A stretch of DNA of 64,000 nucleotides, from assembly GCA_964460755.1 (NCBI GenBank), contig CAYWQL010000005.1, positions 1 through 64,000 on the forward strand, given 5' to 3'. Below are positions 53,963 to 61,815 of this stretch, piece after piece (the first letter of the stretch is position 1; every line of letters begins with the position of its first letter). The position numbers were made by a program, and so were the translations under genes. Origin of the DNA: JAYFNU01 sp964460755 (GTDB lineage Bacteria > Bacillota > Clostridia > Oscillospirales > Ruminococcaceae). The notes under the pieces were generated by a model that ran no database searches, was not told the origin of the DNA, and saw only the letters and a program-made list of their open reading frames with translations.

Positions 53963-54365
53963 CTTTTTGTTTGAGGAAATGATAAACGATATGAACGACG
54001 ACGCAGAATATACCCCCGCGTTCATTCCGACCAAATTCATAAACGGACGCGCGCTGCATATGAATCCCTCCACGGTTGAGGATTTCGAAAAGCTTACAGC
54101 GGATATAGAAAGCTTCGCTCGTTATAACCCGGAGGACCTTTTTGCATACGGCGCGGATAAGCTTGACGAGAGCGAAGAGGAGCTTAAGGTTTGGGCCGAG
54201 GTTAAAAGCGACCGCGCCGCGGATATACGCACATTACTCTGTATGGGGCGCAACCATATCGCCGACGTGACGCGCTTTTCTGTTGCTGAAAGCGGGGACG
54301 CCGTTCGGATAACCTATGTTTTCAAAAAACGACTTTGGCAAAACGAGGACAACATTTCGGTTTGA
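53955..54365 (+). CDS. Hypothetical acidic protein, 136 residues
   Basis: Not recognised. It is acidic at the N-terminus (FLFEEMINDMNDDAEYTPAF), with one cysteine and a strand-rich C-terminus (VTRFSVAESGDAVRITYVFK). Overlaps the upstream gene, so the two are probably coupled. It is the last gene of the unknown cluster, before a terminator. Confidence 0.65.
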   Translation: MDSFLFEEMINDMNDDAEYTPAFIPTKFINGRALHMNPSTVEDFEKLTADIESFARYNPEDLFAYGADKLDESEEELKVWAEVKSDRAADIRTLLCMGRNHIADVTRFSVAESGDAVRITYVFKKRLWQNEDNISV

Positions 54366-54368
54366 AGG

Positions 54369-54400
54369 AAAAAAGCACATACTTGCTATGTGCTTTTTTT
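54369..54400 (+). terminator. Terminator of the unknown cluster
   Basis: A 13-bp stem, 54369-54381 with 54387-54399, loop cttgc, with the T-run (54394-54400) forming the end of the right arm. Its loop and right arm overlap the -35 of the sufC promoter. Confidence 0.88.
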
Positions 54401-54410
54401 ATAGTATAAT
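54383..54410 (+). promoter_or_regulatory. SigmaA promoter of the sufCB genes
   Basis: TTGCTA (54383-54388), 16-base spacer, TATAAT (54405-54410). The -35 sits within the loop and right arm of the preceding terminator. Confidence 0.65.
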
Positions 54411-54469
54411 AAAGATAATAAAAGAAAATCTATTTATGGGCGAGAAAAACAACATAGGAAAGGAAAACA

Positions 54470-55201
54470 ATGCTCGAATTAAAGCATATCGGCTTTGACG
54501 CCGAAGAGAAAAAAGAAATACTGCACGATATAAACGTTACGATAAACGACGGTTTTGTCGCGATAACAGGACCAAACGGCGGTGGAAAGTCCACGCTTGC
54601 GAAGGTCATCGCGGGAATATATATTCCTACCGAGGGACAGATACTGCTCGACGGGGTCGACATAACAAATATGACGATTACCGAGCGCGCGAAGCTCGGC
54701 GTAAGCTATGCCTTTCAGCAGCCCGTGCGTTTTAAGGGGCTTTCGGTCAAGGATTTATTGAGCCTTGCCGCGGGCAAAAACACGACGGTCGAGGAGGCCT
54801 GCGCGGTGTTGAGCGAGGTTGGACTTTGCGCGCGCGACTATATTGATCGCGAGGTTAACGCGAGCCTTTCGGGCGGCGAGCTTAAGCGAATTGAAATCGC
54901 TATGGTGCTTGCGCGCGGAACCAAGCTGTCGATTTTTGACGAGCCTGAGGCAGGCATAGACCTGTGGAGCTTCCAAAACCTTATTCGCGTGTTTGAAAAT
55001 ATGTATAAGCAAATTCACGGAAATATCCTTATAATCAGCCATCAGGAGCGGATTTTGAATATTGCCGATAAGATAATCGTCCTTAAGAACGGCCGCGTTG
55101 AAAAGGTCGGTTCTCGTGCCGAGGTTCTTCCCGAGCTTCTTGGCGGCGCGTCGGCCGCCTGCAGTATGCTGACCGACAAGGTCGAGGGGGTAAGAATATG
55201 A
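54470..55201 (+). CDS. sufC: SufC-like Fe-S assembly ATPase
   Basis: This 243-residue soluble ABC ATPase has Walker A GPNGGGKSTL (34-43), signature LSGGELKRIEIA, Walker B LSIFDEPEAGIDLWSF and switch His in IISHQERI. The EPEAG motif is typical of SufC. ATG 54470 follows AAGGAAAAC. The partner gene starts four bases before its stop. No SufS, SufU or second SufD gene follows, so this is the two-gene type. Confidence 0.92.
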   Translation: MLELKHIGFDAEEKKEILHDINVTINDGFVAITGPNGGGKSTLAKVIAGIYIPTEGQILLDGVDITNMTITERAKLGVSYAFQQPVRFKGLSVKDLLSLAAGKNTTVEEACAVLSEVGLCARDYIDREVNASLSGGELKRIEIAMVLARGTKLSIFDEPEAGIDLWSFQNLIRVFENMYKQIHGNILIISHQERILNIADKIIVLKNGRVEKVGSRAEVLPELLGGASAACSMLTDKVEGVRI

Positions 55202-56118
55202 TTGACGCGATTGAACAAAGCCTTTTAAAGACGGTCGCCGACCTCGACGCCCTTCCCGTCGGAGCGTACAATATACGCGAAAACGGAAAGCTTGGCGGAC
55301 GAAACACAACGGCGAATATAGACATTGTCACAAAAACCGACAAGCCGGGCATTGATATAATAATTAAGCCTAATACGGTTAACGAGAGCGTTCACATTCC
55401 CGTCGTGCTTAGTCAAACCGGCTTAAAGGATATGGTTTACAACGATTTCTATATCGGTGAGGGAAGCAACGTGACGATAATCGCGGGCTGCGGCATACAC
55501 AACTGCGGCGACGATAATTCTCAGCACGACGGCATACACACCTTTTTTGTCGAGAAAAACGCTTCGGTAAGATACGTTGAAAAGCATTACGGCGAGGGCG
55601 AGGGGCGCGGCAAGCGTCTTATGAACCCGACGACGGTCGTTCACCTTGCCTCAGGCTCGCATATGGAAATGGAAACGACCCAAATAGCGGGTATTGACGA
55701 CACGATTAGAAAGACGACAGCCGAGCTTGCCGATAACGCAAGTCTTGTTATACACGAAAAGATAATGACGACGGGGGAGCAGGAGGCGACGACCGATTTT
55801 GAGGTTGATATGAACGGCGACGGCTCGTCGGCAAACGTAATTTCCCGAAGCGTCGCGAAGAACGACAGCAGGCAGAACTTTATTAGCCGAGTTAACGGAA
55901 ACTGTGCCTGTGCGGGGCATACCGAGTGCGACGCGATAATTATGGACAAAGCCTGCGTGCTCGCAAGCCCGCAGCTTACGGCGAACAACGTCGACGCAAG
56001 CCTTATTCACGAAGCGGCTATCGGCAAGATTGCAGGTGAGCAGCTTACGAAGCTTATGACTCTGGGGCTTACCGAACAGGAAGCCGAGGAGCAGATTGTG
56101 AACGGGTTTTTAAAATAA
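55198..56118 (+). CDS. Single short SufB/SufD-like scaffold
   Basis: This 306-residue protein has the SufB/D beta-helix core. Recognisable parts are FYIGEGSNVTIIAGCGIHNCG, VRYVEKHYGEGEGRGKRLMN, RVNGNCACAGHTECDAIIMD and the C-terminal AAIGKIAGEQLTKLMTLGLT, the end motif of this family. It is shorter than classical SufB (about 450-480) or SufD, like the minimal SMS-type systems that use one SufB-like and one SufC-like protein. Several cysteines (about 97, 102, 237-243) could bind clusters. Confidence 0.9.
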   Translation: MIDAIEQSLLKTVADLDALPVGAYNIRENGKLGGRNTTANIDIVTKTDKPGIDIIIKPNTVNESVHIPVVLSQTGLKDMVYNDFYIGEGSNVTIIAGCGIHNCGDDNSQHDGIHTFFVEKNASVRYVEKHYGEGEGRGKRLMNPTTVVHLASGSHMEMETTQIAGIDDTIRKTTAELADNASLVIHEKIMTTGEQEATTDFEVDMNGDGSSANVISRSVAKNDSRQNFISRVNGNCACAGHTECDAIIMDKACVLASPQLTANNVDASLIHEAAIGKIAGEQLTKLMTLGLTEQEAEEQIVNGFLK

Positions 56119-56165
56119 ATAATTGAGCGGCAGCGGACGGATGGTCGCTGTTTTGGGAGCAAAAT

Positions 56166-57353
56166 ATGACAACGGTCTTGATTGGAATAATATTTCTTGC
56201 GTTTATCAGTATGGGCTTGCCCGATACGCTTCTCGGCTCGGCGTGGCCCGCTATGTTTGCCGATATGAACGTGCCCGTGTCATATGCGGGCTTTATCTCT
56301 CTGCTTATTTCCGGTGGAACGGTTATTTCAAGCCTTTTCAGCAACCGCTTAGTAAAAAAACTCGGATCGGGAATGGTCACGGCAGTATGCACCCTTTTAA
56401 CCGCTGTCGCGTTGTTCGGCTTTTCGATTTCAACCTCCTTTTGGCAGCTGTGCGCGTGGGCGGTTCCCTACGGGCTCGGTGCGGGGAGCATCGACGCGGT
56501 TCTCAACAACTACATCGCTGTAAAGTACAAGTCACGTCATATGAGCTGGCTTCATTTTTGCTGGGGCATTGGCGCAACGGCTGGCCCCTACATAATGGGA
56601 ACATTGCTTACCCGTGGCGCAATGTGGACGAGCGGATATCGCGTTATCGCGATTGTTCAGGCGTCTGTGACACTTTGCCTGTTCCTTTCTATGCCGCTTT
56701 GGAAGAAAAATCCCCTTCCCGAAAGCGCTGAGGCAAAGGGCGGAAAAGCTATCACAAATCTTGAAGCTATTCGTCTGAAGGGCGCGAAGAATATTCTTGT
56801 TGCGTTTTTCTGCTACTGTGCGCTCGAAAGCACCGCGGGAATGTGGGCAAGCAGTTATATGGTTATCGAGCGAGGTCTGTCCGCCGAAACCGCCGCGAAA
56901 TGGGCGTCGGTGTTTTATCTTGGAATAACCGTCGGACGATTCTTGTGCGGCTTTGTGTCGGACAGGGTGGGCGATAAAAATATGATTAGATTAGGTCAAG
57001 GGCTTATTCTTGCGGGTCTTATATCTCTTGTGGTGTTTAAGGGCAACGGAATGTGCCTTGCGGGACTTCTTCTTGTCGGCTTCGGCTGCGCCCCTGTTTT
57101 TCCGTGTCTTCTGCACGCAACGCCAAAGAACTTCGGCGCGGACAAGTCGCAGGTGCTTATGGGTCTTCAAATGGCTTGCGCATATATCGGAAGCACCGCA
57201 ATGCCTCCCGTTATGGGTCTTATTGCCGAGCATATCAATATCGCTCTTTATCCCGTGTTTCTGCTTTGCTTTATCGTGGTTATGATTGTTCTCATAGAAG
57301 GCTTCAACCGTCAAAGCTCCGGAAAAGCGCTTGAAAATCAAACAGAAGCTTAA
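56166..57353 (+). CDS. MFS transporter, sugar-type
   Basis: This 395-residue protein has 12 predicted membrane segments and MFS signatures (GLPDTLLGSAWPAMFADMNV at the start, GRFLCGFVSDRVGDKNMIRL in loop 8-9). The pattern is of the FucP/sugar-transporter-like family, but the substrate is not predictable. GGAG lies before ATG 56166. It has no coupled enzyme nearby, and it is followed by a terminator. Confidence 0.88.
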   Translation: MTTVLIGIIFLAFISMGLPDTLLGSAWPAMFADMNVPVSYAGFISLLISGGTVISSLFSNRLVKKLGSGMVTAVCTLLTAVALFGFSISTSFWQLCAWAVPYGLGAGSIDAVLNNYIAVKYKSRHMSWLHFCWGIGATAGPYIMGTLLTRGAMWTSGYRVIAIVQASVTLCLFLSMPLWKKNPLPESAEAKGGKAITNLEAIRLKGAKNILVAFFCYCALESTAGMWASSYMVIERGLSAETAAKWASVFYLGITVGRFLCGFVSDRVGDKNMIRLGQGLILAGLISLVVFKGNGMCLAGLLLVGFGCAPVFPCLLHATPKNFGADKSQVLMGLQMACAYIGSTAMPPVMGLIAEHINIALYPVFLLCFIVVMIVLIEGFNRQSSGKALENQTEA

Positions 57354-57360
57354 AATAAAC

Positions 57361-57391
57361 GCCCCCGCCACATTAAAAAAGCGGGGGCTTT
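57361..57391 (+). terminator. Terminator of the MFS gene
   Basis: An 8-bp GC stem, gcccccgc (57361-57368) with gcgggggc (57381-57388), loop of 12 including six A's, then ttt. Confidence 0.78.
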
Positions 57392-57400
57392 GCAATTCGG

Positions 57401-57429
57401 TTGAGAAATTATTTTTTGTGTAATATAAT
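57401..57429 (+). promoter_or_regulatory. SigmaA promoter of the two-component system
   Basis: TTGAGA (57401-57406), 17-base spacer, TATAAT (57424-57429). Confidence 0.82.
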
Positions 57430-57476
57430 GATTGTACGCACAAGTTTGCGCGTTTATGACAAGACGAAGGGAGCCC

Positions 57477-59075
57477 GTGACGGTGTATAGTGTGTTTTTG
57501 GTGGAGGACGAGGTCGTTATCCGCGAGGGTATAAGAGAAATAATTAACTGGCAGGAGTATGGGTTTTCCTTTGTGGGTGAGGCGGCGGACGGCGAACTTG
57601 CGTGGCCGCTTATTCAAAAGCAAAAGCCGGATATATTGATAACCGATATAAAAATGCCCTTTATGGACGGACTTGCACTAAGCCGCCTTGTTAAAAAAGA
57701 GCTTCCCGAAACGACGATAATTATTCTTAGCGGATACGATGATTTTTCCTATGCCAAGGAGGCTATCGCCATAGGCGTGAGCCAATATCTTTTGAAACCG
57801 CTTGCGAAGGACCAGCTTATCAGCAGTCTTAGCGAGGTAAAGGCGCGAAAGGACAAAGAGGCGGAGCAGAACCGATACCGTGAGCAGTTTGACAGCGAAA
57901 TGCAGGCGTATCTTACAGGCTCGCGAAGAGATTTGTGGGACGCGCTCGTAAGCGGAAAATATGCCGCGGAAGAGCTTCTTGCCCGCGCGGATAAGTTTCA
58001 GCTTGATTTTACCGCAGAGGCATATAACATCGTTCTTTTCTTTTTGGAGGAGGACCTGCTTCACGCCAACTATTCCACAAAGGTTGCCAACGCCCAAGCC
58101 GACCTTTGTGCGGCGTTTCCCCAAAACAGCAACTGCGTAATGTTCAGCACAGGAGTCGACAGCATCGCCTTTTTAGTCAAGGGCGAAAAAATTAAAATTG
58201 ACGCCGTAACAAGTCAATGCGTAGAAATGCTTGAAACGATATGCCGACCGCTTGAAAAGGTGGTTAAATGGTCGGTTGTAACGGGAGAGCCCGTTTTCCG
58301 TCTTAGCGCGGTTGCCGATTGCTATCGTGCGGCGCGACAGACTGTTTTTCGCTTTTCCGGGAATGACGTGGCGCCCAACGCACCCGTCGCGCTTGACTTT
58401 GACCCGAACGATATGGACGCCGCCAAGGTTGACCAGCGAATTGTTGAGCGTTTTCTTGCAAGCGGCTTGCAGGAGGAGATACACGATTTTATAAGAAGCT
58501 ATATGTTTTCCGCGGGAGGCGATGCGGCGCAGTCGCTTATTTTCCGCCAATATATCGTTCTCAATATGCGTTTTACGATAAACGCTTTTCTGGAAAAGAT
58601 GGGATACTCAAAAAAAGATATTAACCGCGAAACCAAGGAAGAGCGTATGCAAGAAGCGTTCTTAACCTTTGAAGGAGCGGAAAAATACACAGAACAGCTT
58701 CTTTCAACGGCTCTTATGCTTCGCGATAAGTCGGTCAACAACCGATATGGAACGATGCTTCAAAAGGCGGTTGATTATATGAACGAGCATTATGCCGACC
58801 CTGATATAAGCCTTAACGTCGTCGCGCAGGTCGCCAACGTGAGCGCTACCCACTTCAGCGCGGTGTTCAGTCAGGAAATGGGCAAAACCTTCCTTGAAAC
58901 CCTCACAGACCTTCGTATGGAGCAGGCAAGAGCCCTTCTGCGTTCTTCTGACAAAAGCTCGGGCGAGGTAGCCTTCGCCGTCGGGTATAACGACCCGCAT
59001 TACTTCAGCTTTTTGTTTAAAAAGGTCAACGGCTGTTCTCCGCGCGACTATCGCTCCGGGAGGAAGACGATATGA
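57477..59075 (+). CDS. YesN-type response regulator with AraC output domain
   Basis: This 532-residue protein has a receiver domain (about 1-120) with phospho-acceptor Asp57 in ILITDIKMPFMDG and conserved lysine in QYLLKPLAKDQL. A long middle region (about 120-420) of unclear fold follows, and a C-terminal AraC-type DNA-binding domain with two helix-turn-helix motifs (ISLNVVAQVANVSATHFSAV and GEVAFAVGYNDPHYFSFLFK). The start codon is GTG 57477 (AGGGAG just upstream) or GTG 57483. It overlaps the kinase gene by four bases. It probably activates the downstream sugar transporter. Confidence 0.93.
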   Translation: MTVYSVFLVEDEVVIREGIREIINWQEYGFSFVGEAADGELAWPLIQKQKPDILITDIKMPFMDGLALSRLVKKELPETTIIILSGYDDFSYAKEAIAIGVSQYLLKPLAKDQLISSLSEVKARKDKEAEQNRYREQFDSEMQAYLTGSRRDLWDALVSGKYAAEELLARADKFQLDFTAEAYNIVLFFLEEDLLHANYSTKVANAQADLCAAFPQNSNCVMFSTGVDSIAFLVKGEKIKIDAVTSQCVEMLETICRPLEKVVKWSVVTGEPVFRLSAVADCYRAARQTVFRFSGNDVAPNAPVALDFDPNDMDAAKVDQRIVERFLASGLQEEIHDFIRSYMFSAGGDAAQSLIFRQYIVLNMRFTINAFLEKMGYSKKDINRETKEERMQEAFLTFEGAEKYTEQLLSTALMLRDKSVNNRYGTMLQKAVDYMNEHYADPDISLNVVAQVANVSATHFSAVFSQEMGKTFLETLTDLRMEQARALLRSSDKSSGEVAFAVGYNDPHYFSFLFKKVNGCSPRDYRSGRKTI

Positions 59076-60508
59076 CGCTGCCGGAAAGATATAATATTTT
59101 TAAAAGACGCACAACGCTTACACGTCAGCTTAGAGTTCTTCTGATCGGCGTCATTTTGCCGTTTATCGTTATGATTGCCGTTGTTTTGGGTATGCTCGGT
59201 TCTTTTAACCGCGAATACGCTATAACCCTTCAAAACGCTTCGACGGCGGGCGAGTTCAACAATAACTTTAAGGACGCGCTTGACCTTGATATGTACTATT
59301 ACGTCGTGGGAAGCAAGAATATTGACCATCTGCCGCTTGAAGTGGTTGAAAATGCCCAGCAGGTAATAACACGTCTTCAGGCGACGACAACACAAAAAGA
59401 GAACCAATGGCGCATTAAAAGTATGCTTCGCCTTTGTCAGCGGCTTAAGGAATGTATGCTCGATATCGAGAGCACCGAGAGCTACGACGAGAATATGGAG
59501 AAGCTTGAGAACAACATATATATTCTTACAGACCTTGTACAGACGTATATGTACGAATATATATACGACGAGGTGCGCGAGCTTTCCTCACTTCAAAACT
59601 CGATTAGTCAGCGCGTAAGCGTTACGATTGTCACCTCGGGGCTTATAAGCCTTACGCTCGTTATATTTATGCTCGGCTATTCAACCGGCATTACCCGAAG
59701 CATAGCGCGACCCATTAAAAAACTTTGCGAAAAGGTTGAACGGCTTGGACGAGGGGACTTTACGGTTGTTCCGATTGAAACCTATAATGTCGAAATCAAG
59801 ACGCTTGACGACGGCTTTAACGATATGGTTGGGCGTATTAACGCACTTCTTGAACGCGTGAAGAACGACCAAAACTCGCTTCGCAGAGCCGAGCTTGAGC
59901 TTTTACAGGCGCAAATTAACCCCCATTTTTTATACAACACGTTTGATTCAATCGTTTGGCTTGCCGAGGCGCACAAGGATGACGAGGTTATTCAAATGAC
60001 CACCAACCTGTCGACCTTCTTCCGCAACTCCTTGAATAACGGAAGCGACACCATAACACTCGCGCTCGAAAAGCAACAGGTTGAAAGCTATCTTAGTATT
60101 CAGCAGATACGTTATCGCGATATTTTGAAATATGACATACAAATTCCGAACGAACTACTTGCGTACAAGCTGCCGAAGCTTACCCTTCAGCCGCTCGTTG
60201 AAAACGCCATTTATCACGGAATAAAGAATAAGCGCGGCGTCGGCGTCATCGTTATCACAGGAGAAGAGGACGAAAAGGATATTATTCTGAAAATTCAGGA
60301 CGACGGCATAGGAATGACCGAAGAACAGCTAAATGCACTTCGGGCAGGGGTTTATGAGGATAAGCACACGGGTCTTGGGCTTGTCAACGTCCACAAACGG
60401 CTGAAATTATATTGCGGAGAGGATTACGGACTTACATTTGACAGCGTTTACGGCATAGGAAGCACCGTTTCCGTGCGAATACCGAAACAAAACAAACTTT
60501 TGAACTAA
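59072..60508 (+). CDS. YesM-type sensor histidine kinase
   Basis: This 478-residue protein has a membrane helix at about 22-45 (IGVILPFIVMIAVVLGMLGS), an extracytoplasmic sensor region (to about 185), a second helix (VTIVTSGLISLTLVIFMLGY), a HAMP linker (IARPIKKLCEKVERLGRGDF), the His_kinase motif LLQAQINPHFLYNTFDSI, and an HATPase domain (NAIYHGIKNKRGVG, DDGIGMTEEQL, GLGLVNVHKRLKLYCG). The type senses sugars, often via a binding protein. It starts inside the regulator stop. Confidence 0.95.
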   Translation: MTLPERYNIFKRRTTLTRQLRVLLIGVILPFIVMIAVVLGMLGSFNREYAITLQNASTAGEFNNNFKDALDLDMYYYVVGSKNIDHLPLEVVENAQQVITRLQATTTQKENQWRIKSMLRLCQRLKECMLDIESTESYDENMEKLENNIYILTDLVQTYMYEYIYDEVRELSSLQNSISQRVSVTIVTSGLISLTLVIFMLGYSTGITRSIARPIKKLCEKVERLGRGDFTVVPIETYNVEIKTLDDGFNDMVGRINALLERVKNDQNSLRRAELELLQAQINPHFLYNTFDSIVWLAEAHKDDEVIQMTTNLSTFFRNSLNNGSDTITLALEKQQVESYLSIQQIRYRDILKYDIQIPNELLAYKLPKLTLQPLVENAIYHGIKNKRGVGVIVITGEEDEKDIILKIQDDGIGMTEEQLNALRAGVYEDKHTGLGLVNVHKRLKLYCGEDYGLTFDSVYGIGSTVSVRIPKQNKLLN

Positions 60509-60516
60509 AAAAACAA

Positions 60517-60549
60517 ACTTTGATACAACTTTGATACAACTTGAATAAA
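60517..60549 (+). promoter_or_regulatory. Three 11-bp direct repeats upstream of the sugar ABC transporter
   Basis: ACTTTGATACA (60517-60527), ACTTTGATACA (60528-60538) and ACTTGAATAAA (60539-60549) are adjacent with an 11-base period, one helical turn. Units one and two are identical. They lie about 55-85 bases upstream of the probable -10 (60602-60607). AraC-type regulators bind direct repeats, so this is a likely binding site for the YesN-type regulator. Confidence 0.7.
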
Positions 60550-60601
60550 AATTAGAAAAACCCTCGAAAGAATATCAATGGTTCTTTTTCAGGGGTGCTC
60601 C

Positions 60602-60607
60602 TATAAT
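60602..60607 (+). promoter_or_regulatory. -10 element of the sugar-binding protein gene
   Basis: TATAAT at 60602-60607. At 17 bases upstream (60579-60584) the sequence is TGGTTC, a poor -35. A weak -35 with upstream direct repeats suits an activator-dependent promoter. Confidence 0.65.
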
Positions 60608-60670
60608 ATGAGATGTTAGAAGGCGGTAATTGATGTCGCCCTAAACAAAATATTAGAAGGAGAAACACAA

Positions 60671-61636
60671 ATGAAAAAGGTTTTAGCATTTTTACTCGTT
60701 GCGGTTATGGTGCTTGGTCTTGTCGCTTGCGGCGCGAAGCCCGCGACTGACGATGGCAACGGACTTATCAAAGTCGGCATCATCAACAACCCCCCCTCGG
60801 AGTCTGGCTATCGTGAAGCCAACGTTAAGGATATGGAAGCTGTATTTAGCGAGGCTAACGGTTATTCCGCTCAGACTTATTACAGCATCAACAATGACGA
60901 GCAGCTCAACGCTGCGAAGCAGTTTGTTACAGACGGCGTAGATTATCTTCTTATCTCTGCCGCTGCTACCGATGGTTGGGACGACGTTCTTGCTTCTGCT
61001 AAGGAAGCCGGAATAAAGGTTTTCCTTTTTGACCGTATGATTAACACGGACGAGAGCAACTATGAAGCTGCTGTTGTTTCCGATATGGCTAATCAGGGCG
61101 ACACAGCTGTTGCTTGGTTAAAATCCCTTAATCTTGCTGAGTACAACATCATCCACATTCAGGGTGCTATGGGTTCGGATGCTCAGATAGGACGTACAGG
61201 CGCGCTTGACGCTGAGTTTGCGGCTGGCACAATGAACAAGGTTGTTCAGCAGACAGCTACATGGGACGAAGCTGAAGCTAAGAAAATCGTTGAGACAGTC
61301 ATCAACTCCGGTGAAGCTTTCAACGTTATCTATGCAGAGAACGACGGTATGGCTAAGGGCGCTGTTGCGGCTCTTGACGATGCTGGTATCACCCACGGCG
61401 TAGACGGCGATGTCGTTGTTATGGGCTTTGACTGCAATAGATGGGCTCTTCGTGAGCTTCTCGCTGGCACATGGAACTATGACGGACAGTGCAGCCCCTT
61501 CCAGGCGTCTGTTATTGACGGCATAATCAAGGGCGGCGACTATTCTGGTCCTAAGACAATCATCTCTGAAGAAAAGGGCTTTGACGCCAAGACACTTACT
61601 CAGTCTGACATTGACACATACGGTCTCGGCGAGTAA
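60671..61636 (+). CDS. Sugar ABC transporter substrate-binding lipoprotein
   Basis: This 321-residue lipoprotein has a signal peptide and lipobox LVAC (Cys20), then a periplasmic-binding-protein type 1 fold (VGIINNPPSESGYREANVKD, TDGVDYLLISAAATDGWDDV, VVVMGFDCNRWALRELLAGT), like YtfQ/ribose-type proteins. AGAAGGAGAAAC precedes ATG 60671. T-ending codons are used more than in neighbours (many GCT, GTT), typical of high expression. Downstream comes a hairpin, then the ATPase and permease. Confidence 0.95.
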   Translation: MKKVLAFLLVAVMVLGLVACGAKPATDDGNGLIKVGIINNPPSESGYREANVKDMEAVFSEANGYSAQTYYSINNDEQLNAAKQFVTDGVDYLLISAAATDGWDDVLASAKEAGIKVFLFDRMINTDESNYEAAVVSDMANQGDTAVAWLKSLNLAEYNIIHIQGAMGSDAQIGRTGALDAEFAAGTMNKVVQQTATWDEAEAKKIVETVINSGEAFNVIYAENDGMAKGAVAALDDAGITHGVDGDVVVMGFDCNRWALRELLAGTWNYDGQCSPFQASVIDGIIKGGDYSGPKTIISEEKGFDAKTLTQSDIDTYGLGE

Positions 61637-61677
61637 TTCAGAGACTCTTCAATAACTGAGAATTTGCACTGAAATAT

Positions 61678-61727
61678 ACGGTGCGGAGTATGTGGATTTA
61701 CCGCACATCCGCACCGTGTTTTCTTTT
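61678..61727 (+). terminator. Hairpin after the binding protein gene
   Basis: Stem acggtgcgga (61678-61687) with tccgcaccgt (61708-61717), with an inner stem (TGTGG/CCGCACA region, 61690-61707), then gTTTTcTTTT. It fits a terminator or an attenuator that lowers ATPase-permease expression relative to the binding protein. Confidence 0.72.
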
Positions 61728-61815
61728 ACGCACTTTTGCTTAATTTTTTTCTTGCGCTTTACGTAGGCGTAAGAAATGATGTTTTAAGAAAATTCATTCA
61801 AAAGAGGGAAGATAA

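Noticed and set aside
48968..54365. Prophage or integrated element
   Set aside because: No integrase, terminase, capsid or tail motif, no flanking tRNA or repeats, and no obvious shift in base composition.
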